64,000 bases of DNA. Source: Actinostola sp. cb2023. Taxonomy: Eukaryota > Cnidaria > Anthozoa > Actiniaria > Actinostolidae. The stretch covers positions 1-64,000 of the forward strand of contig JAUJYZ010001178.1 in NCBI GenBank assembly GCA_033675265.1, read 5' to 3'. This document shows, one piece after another, positions 45,701-58,200 of this stretch; position 1 is the stretch's first letter; each line of letters begins with the position of its first letter. The position numbers were made by a program, and so were the translations under genes. Below the pieces are notes generated by a model. The model was not told where the DNA came from. It was given only the letters and a program-made list of their open reading frames with translations, and did not search any database.

Positions 45701-46156
45701 TTATATTATTATTATTATTTTATTATTATTATTATTATTATTATTACAATATGCAACAGTTATCTCATGGATTAGAGCCAAAGTCTCATTCTCAATATTG
45801 AGATCTGCACTGCTGTGTCTGAGAGGCTCAAGAACATTTAAGAGATTACCTTGTGACATTAAAAACATTGATTTAGATATAGAAACCACAGTAGGAGCCA
45901 TCTGTAAATAATATTTTTATATCTTAATTTATTTATTTTTATATTTTTTTATATATATATATTGCTTATATTATTATTATTCATATTTTTATTGTTTGTA
46001 TTTTAATATCATTAGTTAATTGTTATTGAACAATCCAAGCGATCATTTTAAATTTTGTAAATAAGGATTTTTATCTATTTTTCTATCTCTTATTTGTAAT
46101 TTGTTTTGAGGAATAAGTTTCCATTATTATTATTATTATTATTATTAAAAAAAAAA

Positions 46157-46222
<66 letters not shown>

Positions 46223-49200
46223 GTATTGTTTGAGTTTGAAAATAATTTATAAATTTATAAACTTATAAGCTTCAAGTTAACCTACACTGTAAGTTTCATA
46301 GTTTCCGGTTATGTACGAGAAATGCATAAAACTAAATCTGCTTGATCAACAGGTGTGACAGATAAGTAGAGGTAATCATACGGTTTCGAGTTCAATTTGG
46401 AAATAATTTGCACAAATGTGTTTTTCAAAGAGTACGGGTTCGTGCAATTTGAGCTCTTTGAAAAACACACTTCTGTGCAAATTATTCCAAATTGAACGAG
46501 AAATCGTATGATTACCAATTAATAATATTCATGAAAAAAAAGTAATTTGCACTTTCAACTGCACTGCTCTAAACCAATCAGAATCAAGTATTTTTTTCAT
46601 GTATATTATTAATGCCATAATAGGCATTTGAACTGTTTAAAATCCTTTAAAAAGATTATTTTGCATCCAAAAATTAGTTGACAACGTTATTGTCATACAT
46701 GTACCCCTGGACACAGGAACTTCATGTTTATGATTATCAAATCTTGTCCATTGTGTTTTACATGTAGGATGGATCTACTGTTGCCTGTAACAAGTTTTCA
46801 ACTAAGGTACGTGTGATATGTTGAACATTTACTTTTAGATGAAGCAAGAACAATCCTTGTTGCACAAAAACATGACAGACCAGACTGTAAATAATCCTCA
46901 GCACATATCTGTACATCTACATAGATCTACATTAATCTACATAGGGGGGGGGGGGGGGGGGGGGGGGGGGTCCTGCTAAAATACCCATCATCAGTTGCAA
47001 GACATATAGGGAAATAAAATTATTAAGAAACATTACAGACCCAGCATCTAATATAATTATATAGAATGATATATAATCAAATTAACCATTGACATCAACC
47101 ACTGCATACCTTGTGGAAACTCTAGAACAGAGAGTTTACAGAACATCAGAATTTGCAAGACAAGTGTGAACCTGGTATCTGCGTGCATGTACATGTATGT
47201 GACCATGTCAGACATGTTGCAAATGCGAACAGTACTGATTATGGTTGGCAAAGGATTGAAGTATTTGTAAAATGCGAACAGTACTGATTATGGTTGGCAA
47301 AGGATTGAAGTATTTGTGTACACGTATATACTAAAGATATTCAATATTTCTTCTGTCAGGTCTATGCAATATCATTTTCAGAGATAGGTGACTTCTTTGT
47401 CACCTCTGGTGTTCGGCATGTCAAGTTTTGGTACATTGACAAGGAGTCTGCCAAATCTAAGGTACAGTGTGTTATGATCTGAGTAGCTCTTGATACACAT
47501 TGTTTTCATTATAAAATAATCACTTTCCATGGCATCACCCAATTAACCCATTGACTCCTGGAAGATTTTAAATGATTTTAAGGAGATAAACAATCCATAG
47601 GATATTGATAATACATGTACATACATGTACCATGGGTTTAATGGAAATTCTTACTGCTCTTTATTGGAGGTTTTGGTTACCATAGGAGTCAATGTGTTAA
47701 CCATGTTCCATACAGTGTACAGTGCTCATTGTTCCATTGCCCACAAAGCACTGAATCTACTAACAATAAATTTGAACAATCCTTTGTGTAAGACCCGTGA
47801 GCTGAAGGCCACTTAAAATCTTCACTAGGAGTCAATAAGGGGGCAGTATCAAGCTAGATTGTCGTTTGGCGTTGAGTTCCTGGTAACTACGAGAATACAA
47901 ACTTGTCCAGAAAACCCTGGACAGCCCACCATGGACCAACTTGAATTCCCTAAACAAGAAAGCATTATTTTGGTGTTTGTCTTCACTACAATGTATCCCT
48001 GTATTTTATGTGGACATTTAACTCAAAATTCAACATCAATTTAGATGAACATATTCATTTCTCTGACCGCATTGTGTTGTTGTTTGATTAGCACGATGTA
48101 ACACTACCTATAAAAGGCAGAGCAGGTCTGCTGGGAGAGCTAAGGAATCATACATTCTGTGATGTGGTGTGTGGAGTGGGTAGTAATTCTGACTACACCT
48201 ACTGTGTAACTACTGTTGGTGCTCTGTGTTGTTTTAATGCTAAGCGAAAGCTGGAAAAGTTTGTTGATATAGGGGTAAGTACCTAGCTACGAAGGGGTAA
48301 GGAACTACTAGGGGTAAGGAACTACTAGGGGTAAGGAACTACTAGGGGTAAGGAACTACTAGGCGTAATTAAGGAACTACTAGGGGTAAGGAACTACTAG
48401 GGGTAAGGAACTACTAGGGGTAAGGAACTACTAGGGGTAAGGAACTACTAGGCGTAATTAAGGAACTACTAGGGGTAAGGAACTACTAGGGGTAAGGAAC
48501 TACTAGGGGTAAGGAACTACTAGGGGTAAGGAACTACTAGGGGTAAGGAACTACTAGGGGTAAGGAACTACTAGGGGTAAGGAACTACTAGGGGTATGGA
48601 ACTACTAGGGGTAAGGAACTACTATTACTAGGGGTAAGGAACTACTAGGGGTAAGGAACTACTAGGGGTAAGGAACTACTAGGGGTAAGGAACTACTAGG
48701 GGTAAGGAACTACTAGGGGTAAGGAACTACTAGGGGTAAGGTACTACTAGGGGTAAGGAACTACTAGGGGTAAGGAACTACTATTACTAGGGGTAAGGAA
48801 CTACTAGGGGTAAGGAACTACTAGGGGTATGGAACTACTAGGGGTAATGAACTACTAGGGGTAAGGAACTACTGGGGGTAAGGAACTACTAGGGGTAAGG
48901 AACTACTAGGGGAACTACTAGGGGTAAGGGTACTACTAGGGGTAAGGTACTACTAGGGGTAAGGTAAGGAACTACTAGGGGTAAGGAACTACTAGGGGTA
49001 AGGAACTACTAGGGGTAAGGAACTACTAGGGGTAAGGAACTACTAGGGGTAAGGAACTACTAGGGGTAAGGAACTACTAGGGGTAAGGAACTACTAGGGG
49101 TAAGGAACTACTAGGGGTATGGAACTACTAGGGGTAAGGAACTACTAGGGGTAAGGAACTACTAGGGGTAAGGAACTACTAGGGGTAAGGAACTACTAGG

Positions 49201-52200
49201 GGTAAGGAACTACTAGGGGTAAGGAACTACTAGGGGTAAGGAACTACTAGGGGTAAGGTACTACTAGGGGTAAGGAACTACTAGGGGTAAGGAACTACTA
49301 GGGGTAAGGAATTAATAAATTATCCTGTGATTGACAAGGTTTGTTTTGTAACACGGTATTTCTTTTTCTATAGTCATCTAAAGCACTTTCCATGGCTGCT
49401 GATGAGAAGTATTTAATATGTGGATACAGCAATGGATACATCAGGTATAATCCTGGGTGTTAATTAACATTGTTGACAGTCATATACCTTAATTATATGC
49501 TTTATTTATGTTGATGGCCATGTTGGTTATTACATTTATTTACAAAGCAGCTGTTGGTGTGTGATGTGACCTTGCCGCCATTTGATGTCATACCTGCAGA
49601 TATGAAGTGCAGTTTTTATTGAAGATCCTTACATGTAGATCTACTGCATTTCAGGATAGCATGTAGATTATCTTCAGCACAGTTTCTATGGAAACTGTTA
49701 GATTACCATGGATAAATAAAGGTGGACTGTTCTTGTATCATTTCTATTCTAGGGTGTTTGATGCGTCGTCTCTTGAATTCATTGCTACTCTACCAAAACC
49801 TCATTATCTTGGTGTCAATGTTGCTGATGGCATAAATCCAAGGTTACTATTGCAGCTGTAGTATTATCTTTCACTGGGGAAATTAAGCAACGGGAAAGAT
49901 TGAATGGGAAAATGAATAACTGTAGAAGTGAATGGAAGGGAAATTGGTTGTTCAATGAAGATGGATGATTGCCAATGGATGGATAAATGAGTAAACAATT
50001 GAAATGAAGAATGAATGAATAAATGAATGAAGGATGAGATGTTGGCTGAATGAAAATGACTGCACAAATGAATGATTGAGTGATTACCTTTTTAGCATAT
50101 ATGAGTGTCTGAATGCATGATGAAAGAAAAGGAACTTATTGTGAATGAAAGAATGATTATTAAGAGTCTGGTGGAGGTTTTCATTTATGGCAAAACATTG
50201 CGTTGAGCTTCTGTCAATCAAAACATACAAGAGATTACAAAATCATTTCGGGTCCGTCTTTCTCTGGTATGAAATACATGCAAATCCACTTCAGTTATCT
50301 TTGGTGAAGCTGATTGATTTCTTGTTGTATTCATAGCAAAACGACTTTATGACCCAGGAAAATTTGAATGACAGCATCCCAGGCAGATGTGAATGGAAGC
50401 ATTCACTGGTTGTGAAAAATGCATGTAAGACTGATTATATTGTTGTTATTGTTTAGTCACATGAATGCCAAGACAGATAATGTTATGTATGGCGACACAG
50501 TTGCTGTGGTATTGGACAGTAATCAGCACAGGGTATGTAGTGTTTGGAATCAATTCAAATACAGCATTGTGATATAATCAAGCAGTTTGTTCATGCATGT
50601 ACATTGTATTGCGAATTGACACTAACTACAGTATGGTTGTAAACTATCTACAGTATCTATCTCCGTCTTACTGCTGTGATTAATAAACCATCTAGCTATC
50701 TAAGACCATCCTCCCAGTTATCCCTGTAGGCCATCCCAGTTATGCCAGTAGGCCATCCCTCCCCCAGTTATGCCAGTAGGCCATCCCTCCCAGTTATCCC
50801 TGTAGGCCATCCCTCCCAGTTATCCCTGTAGGCCATCCCTCCCAGTTATCCCTGTAGGCCATCCCTCCCAGTTATTATCCCTGTATCCCTCCCAGTTATC
50901 CCCATATCCCTGTAGGCCATCCCTCCCAGTTATCCCTGTAGGCCATCCCTCCCAGTTATCCCTGTAGGCCATCCCTCCCTCCCAGTTATCCCTGTAGGCC
51001 ATCCCTCCCAGTTATCCCTGTAGGCCATCCCTCCCAGTTATCCCTGTAGGCCATCCCTCCCAGTTATCCCTGTAGGCCATCCCTCCCAGTTATCCCTGTA
51101 GGCCATCCCTCCCAGTTATCCCTGTAGGCCATCCCAGTTATCCCTGTAGGCCATCCCCAGTTATCCCTGTAGGCCATCCCTCCCAGTTATCCCCCTGTAG
51201 GCCATCCCTCCCTCCCAGCCATCCCTCCCAGTTATCCCTGTAGGCCATCCCTCCCAGTTATCCCTGTAGGCCATCCCTCCCAGTTATCCCTGTAGGCCAT
51301 CCCTCCCAGTTATCCCTGTAGGCCATCCCTCCCAGTTATCCCTGTAGGCCATCCCAGTTATCCCATCCCTCCCAGTTATCCCTGTAGGCCATCCCTCCCA
51401 GTTATCCCTGTAGGCCATCCCTCCAGTTATCCCTGTAGGCCAGTTATCCCTGTAGGCCATCCCTCCCTCCCCCAGTTATCCCCCTGTAGGCCATCCCTCC
51501 CAGTTATCCCCCTGTAGGCCATCCCTCCCAGTTATCCCTGTAGGCCATCCCTCCCAGTTATCCCTGTATCCCTCCCAGTTATCCCTGTAGGCCATCCCTC
51601 CCAGTTATCCCTGTAGGCCATCCCTCCCAGTTATCCCTGTAGCCATCATCCCTCCCAGTTATCCCTGTAGGCCATCCCTCTAGGACCATTTAGGCCATCC
51701 CTCCCAGTTATCCATGTAGCCAACACAAATGTAAGAGTAATGGTTCTTTCTATTGGCAGTTGACCTGCGTGTACAGTGACCACAGTCTGTATGTGTGGGA
51801 TCTCAAAGACATTAAGAAAGTTGGCAAGATTTGGTCTTCACTTTATCACAGTGCTTGTGTGTGGGGTTTAGAGGTAAGACCAGTAGCTTATCTAACATAG
51901 TACATTGAAGCACATCGTTAATGAAATACTATATAAATGCATGGTGAACCTAGAGATACTACCTAGTGTAACACTGTACAGTCTTGTACCATATTATAAG
52001 AAGTCAAGTCACTTTTTTCCAATCACAGGTTTATCCAGATATCCACCAATCAGGAAACAGTATGCCTCCTGGAACGTTCTTGACATGTTCTAATGATGGC
52101 ACAGTTAGAGTGTGGAATGTTGCTGAAGGTGAGCATAGACACACACTAAATCCCAATGGTGGTAATGTACACATTATTTTTGTCTTGCAAATTTGTAAAC

Positions 52201-55200
52201 TAGATGATGATGATTATTTTTATTAGTGAACTTTAGAACCGACTACGAGTACGACAACGAGTACGAGTTTTTCGAATTGGCCCAGTGCTCATGCTCAATA
52301 AAACCGTAGTCGATTTTTGTTGTTTACAACCTACGCAACCACGACCACAACTATGAAATGCTAGTGCCAAACATTGCGCGCTCAAAACTCATACTTGATC
52401 TCATTCTCGTAGTCAGATCTGAAGTTCACTATTATTATGATGATGCTGATTATGATGATGATGATGATGATGATGATTATAAATTATTATTAAGATGTAT
52501 CCTGCAATCTGTTGCCAAATTATTGATTATAATCGATGTTTGTTTCTTAAAATCCAGGAATGAATATTTCTTCTGTTAAAAATATCTATAGCAAGGTGAG
52601 AATTGGTCAATATTATAGTGAGAATACATACATTTAATTACAATCATGTACCATAAGCTTTGTGAGCTTTTCAATCCATTATTTCTATGGAGAGATTTGA
52701 AATTTACTTCAGTTTTGCATTGTTTAGAGATGACCACTGCTCATGTGGTGAAAAAGATCTTAGATCATATTTATACCCTAAAAATAGGAATATGTAAATC
52801 CATCCGTAAAACTGCCATTATAGTTCATTTATCTTTCCATTGACTGGGTGTATTTTAACCTTAATTCTTATTCCTCAATCATATCATTCTATAGGAGCTT
52901 TTAAGAATCCTGTACATTGATCAATCTTATGCTAACTTGAAGGATACAGAAATGAATCCTAGTAAGTATACAATAGACAAGTTTATACATATACTTTACA
53001 TGTATAATTATGGGAAATCAGTAGCAAGCAGTTGTGTATGTGATGATAGGTGTTGGGGTCTGGGGCAGATCTAGGATTTTGAGATGGGGGTTTCACCCCA
53101 GAAGGAATTGTTGTGCGCACCGATTTTTTTGTATTGAAAATCATATTATTGAATAATGTTCCTGGGCAGCAAGGGGGTGCACGTGCTTCCAGTGATCCTT
53201 CCCTAGATCTGCCATGGGATCTGCCATGGTGATTACTGGGATTGTGATAAACAGGTAATGGATGATATTTAACATCTGTATCCTTCACTTGAACGTGTTC
53301 TTCCAGGGGTAGGGCAGTGCGCCTGCCCTCTACCGCCTCCCTCCATCAGGGCTCCGTCCCACTAGTATTTAAGGTGGCTCAAAGTAGACTTATTGACCAC
53401 ACTTACACTTTTCATTTGGCGAATTGATAGACTTAACCTAGACTGACCAGAACGACTTTTGCACTAGTTATCGGGCAAAGATGGAAATTTAGAATTATGT
53501 CAATTTCAGCTCGATCGAGGTTTCCTTGGCAACGATAAACAAAGATAGCTCTAGACTAGTGACTATGTGCGTGATAAACTACATACTTAGGCAACATAGC
53601 TGAGACAGAATTCAAACTTTTTGATCAGAGCGATTTTGAATAATTCACATAAAGAATGTTTAGGCGAATTATTCAAAATTGCTCTGATCAAAAAGTTTGA
53701 ATTCTGTCTCAGCTACATTGCCTTAGTATGTAGTTTATCATACACATAGTCGCTAGTCTAGAGCTCATCGAAATCTTGAGATATTTTAGAAAAACTGATT
53801 TCAACGATCTTTGTTTATCTTTGTTTATCGTTGTCAAGGAAACATCAATCGAGCTGAAATTGACATGATTCTAAATTTCCATCTTTGCCCGATAACTGGT
53901 GCAAAAGTCATTCTGATCGGTCTAGGGTAAGTCTATCAATTCGCCAAATGAAAAGTAAAGTGTGGTCAGTTAAAAACTATTTCGAGCCACCTTAAAGCTA
54001 TATCGAGACCACTGGATTAGAGGGAAGTCGAAACAAGGATGTAAGGTCAATGAAGATACGAACCGAGCATCCACATGCTTAGAAAACTGTGCACTAACCA
54101 ACTAAGCCATCCTTGCTTCTACAACTCTGTATCAGAGAACTCAGGGAATAGTTCCACCCACCCCTTGTACTGCAAATGCAATTAAGCAAACAAGGCAGAC
54201 AAATTATACTGTACAGCTGCATTTGTAGTCCCTAACCTCTTGATTCAGACTGTCATACATACATGTATACACCTATTTCAAAAAACGTTGTCTTTAATCT
54301 TTAATCTTTAATCGGATCAAAGCAACAAGCCTCAAGCCAATACCAAAGTGAATCCCTGGTTATGTGCTGACAATTATTTAAATCACAGTAGTATCTATAC
54401 CGTAAATCTTTTATTAAGGTGACTCCAACATAATTACGAGTGCATTCTGTGATTTTTTAAACTCGCTCGTATCGCGTCAAAACCAATCGGATATTTCTGC
54501 ATTTAACACATGTAATAACTCAAACATGTAGGCTTTTAAGGGTGTATTCAAAATTTTATTTTTCAGTCGCGTTTGCCGTTACGGGCCGATTTTCTAACAG
54601 TGGTTTTTCATAATATTGTCCTCCTGTTCGCTCAAAAATCGTACGATTTCTACGAAACTTCAGATTCTTATTAAATAGATTGTCATAATTTTGTCTGCCG
54701 GGTTTAAAAAAAATCTCTCGACTGCAAGTTGCGCGGCATAATTTTGATGGTCAGTTTTTAGGCCGCGCAACTTGCAGTCGAGAAATTTTTTTAAAACCCG
54801 GCAGACAAAATTATGACAATCTATTTAACAAGAATCTGAAGTTTCGTAGAAATCGTACGATTTTTGAGCGAACAGGAGGACAATATTATGAAAAACCACT
54901 GTTAGAAAATCGGCCCGTAACGGCAAACGCGACTGAAAAATAAAATTTTGAATACACCCTTAAAAGCCTACATGTTTGAGTTATTACATGTGTTAAATGC
55001 AGAAATATCCGAGTGTTTTTGACGCGATACGAGCGAGTTTAAAAAATCACAGAATGCACTCGCAATTATGTTGGAGTCACCTTAAGCGCCCGGGCTGCTT
55101 ACTAAATTTCGGAGGTCTTAGGGGGGCGTTTATTAGAAGAGGGGCGCTTAATAGAGAGAGGCGCTTATTTAATTTCCTAAACCAAACACTCAGATTCTCT

Positions 55201-58200
55201 TACCGTATTTTGTAAACTTTATTATCAACTTAGTACGGAGAAACGAAGCCAATGTGAAATGTAGCACAATGGTATGTCAGATAATCGCTGAAATTAAAGT
55301 ATGAATCAAACAAAAGTTAATGTACCGTACGTACATCGTAAAGACAAGAAAGCAGTATTTCAGAAACGATATTTCAGATCTCAATGTCAACTTCCTCGCT
55401 TATTAGAGGGGGCGCTTATTAGAGGGGGCGCTTATTAGAGGGGGACGCTTATTAGAGGGGGTGCTTATTAGAGGGGGGCGCTTATTAGAGGGGGCGATTA
55501 TTAGAGGGGGGCGCTTATTAGAGGGGGCGCTTATTAGAGGGGGGCGCTTATTAAAGGGGGACGCTTATTAGAGGGGGGCGCTTATTAGAGAGGGCGCTTA
55601 TTAGAGGGGGGCGCTTATTAGGGGACGCTTATTAGAGGGGGCGCTTATTAGAGGGGGCGCTTATTAGAGGGGGCACTTATTAGAGGGGGGCACTTATTAG
55701 AGGGGGCGCTTATTAGAGGGGGCGCTTATTAGAGGGGGCGCTTATTAGAGGGGGGCGCTTATTAGAGGGGGCGATTATTAGAGGGGGCGATTATTAGAGG
55801 GGGGCGCTTATTAAGGGGGGCGCTTATTAGAGGGGGGTGCTTATTAGAGGGGGGCGCTTATTATAGTCCATGAGCCCAGACCTCAAAAATAGCATTTTAG
55901 TACCATCTGGGGGGGCAAATTCTATCATGCATTTTTGAAATCCCTAATGATTCTAGTTTATTTTGATGTATGATAGCCTTGTCCACGATGTAGCTTTCAT
56001 TGGATTTCAAGGTATTATGTATACACTCCTCAGACCCATTGATTGTACGTTTTAGCAATATCGGGCTCCATTGTTATCTCTGATAACTTGTACTTTACTA
56101 TGTCTATTTGTGTTGTAATGACATGTTTTGTTGATGCTTGACTTCTGAATATGTTAGTCTACAATATTAGCCCAAATAGAGATCAGCGAGTGACATTTGG
56201 TTGCTATGGTAACGTGATTTGGTGTACAAACGACACGTGAAGGTGGAAATTGTAGATTATTATCTAATTATAATTACATTTTAAGGCTCCTTGATAATTT
56301 GATGCATATAATGGAAGGTTTTGTTATTGGTGCATAGGTAAAACTGAGGAAATTATTTATTTGCTTGTCAAAAATCGACACTAAGTGCTTCGACCCCCAG
56401 CAAAGGTGAATAATATCACCATCACTTTAACTAGTATCATGCCAACTTAATCGCTCATATTTATTTGGTACATTTGTACGTAGAAATATTGGTATTAGTT
56501 ATCTAAGTGACAGTTCAATGCAGACGCTGCTCTTTCCATAATTCGAGCTAAATTGGTTCAAATGGAGTCGGCTTTATTATAGTTTACTTCAATTGTGATC
56601 GCAGCATGGACAATAGAGTCGTTTTCGTATGAGGAACAATAGTTTTTTTCCGTAGGAGTGGAAAGTGGTTACGGTACGGTTCGTACCGTGCAGTGATGGT
56701 ATCGTGCGGTGGCCGTGCCGTATCTAAGCATTCGGATTGGTTGAGCAGTGATTTTGCGCGCTGTGATTGGTTGAATAGAAAGTCTATAAAGTCCGTAACT
56801 CTGTGTGGTAGGTTTCCCACTCATACGAAAACAACTCTATAGCATTTGTACGAACTGTATCTACAAGAAACAGTAGTGTCATTGAGAGAAGAGACTTACG
56901 TAGACAAGCTCATGAAAAAAATGAGCGACATAAATAAATAAGTGGTATAAGAGCTAGAGATTTCAACGAGCCAGTAACAACCATACTTGAAAGGTTCCCA
57001 GTGCGCAAGTGGGAATCTGATATTCTGGAGCAGGATGGCGAAGACATTCCAAGAAAACTGGATTGGAAAAGTGGCATAAGAGAGAAGACGTACTTGAAAT
57101 TAAGGCAGAAATCAAGACCAGTCACCAGACCAGTGACAACCGACCAGTAAAAAATAGTAAGATATTATTGAGTCGACTCAGCAGCGTATATGACCCACTT
57201 GGAATAATATTACCCACCATGGTCGAAGTATCACCCACCATGGTCGAAGGTAAAGGGATCTACAGAGACGTGTGTGACGAGTACGTTGGTTGGAATGCTG
57301 GAGTCTCAAACAAGGCAACTAATGAGTGGTTAAAATGTACCAACCAGCTGAGAAACGTACATGTGCCAATAAGTTAGTGTAGCTATAGGAGTAAACGAGA
57401 TCAGCATTGTGCATCTACACGTGTTTGCAGATGCCAGCAAAACAGCTTGTTCAGCGGTTACAATCGCAGTAGTTGAACACTCAATGTGCATGATCAGGTC
57501 GGGATTGCTGACATCAAAATCTAGGATTTCAAAACGAAACACAACATTAATTGCATAACTCGAACTGGTGAGTGGCCACATGGCGCCAAGAATCTTGAGA
57601 ATTAAGAATCTTTGCATGAGCCTCAAGAACAGTTTGGATGGACTCCATGGTGGCTCTTTACTGGATTTGCAACCCAGTACATAAGGTGTGGAAAGTGTTT
57701 GTTTCCAATTGTGTCCTGAAGTTAGCAGAAACCACAGAAGAGCTTGGTATAATGTGGAAATACTGCCCCACTGCCTGACATGGACAGTGGCCGGAGCAAC
57801 CAAAACTTGAGACGACAAGAAACGTGAACGAGGAATATAAAGCCGGCACTGAAATAGCTTTCTTCACCACAAAACGTGCATTAGCCAGACGAGTGGGACA
57901 ATGAACAGCTACTGGAGGACATTGCGTATCATCGCATGGGCCTAATGATGTGTGAACAGCGCCAGAGGAAAGACATCCCGAGTGAAAGAAACAAGCCCAT
58001 TGAAGAAGGAAGACCTCACAGACACAAGAGACCACTGGGTAACGACTGTCCAACCCAGAGACCCCAGGTTGGAAGGTCGATCTACGTCGAAGGAGGAGTG
58101 TTCACGGAAGAGGTCGATAAGGCATGTGCATGAGAGCATCAACCATCTGGGTGTCGCCAACATAATGGCAGCAGTTAAAGAGCAGTGGTGGATGCCGCAG

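Noticed and set aside
45701..45901. 66-codon - strand frame between ATT tracts
   Set aside because: Part of it is poly-Asn from the microsatellite; the remainder is too short and unplaced to support a gene.
50820..51002. Open frame of repeated GITGRDGLQ on the - strand
   Set aside because: It is the 26-bp intron 12 minisatellite with chance frame retention.
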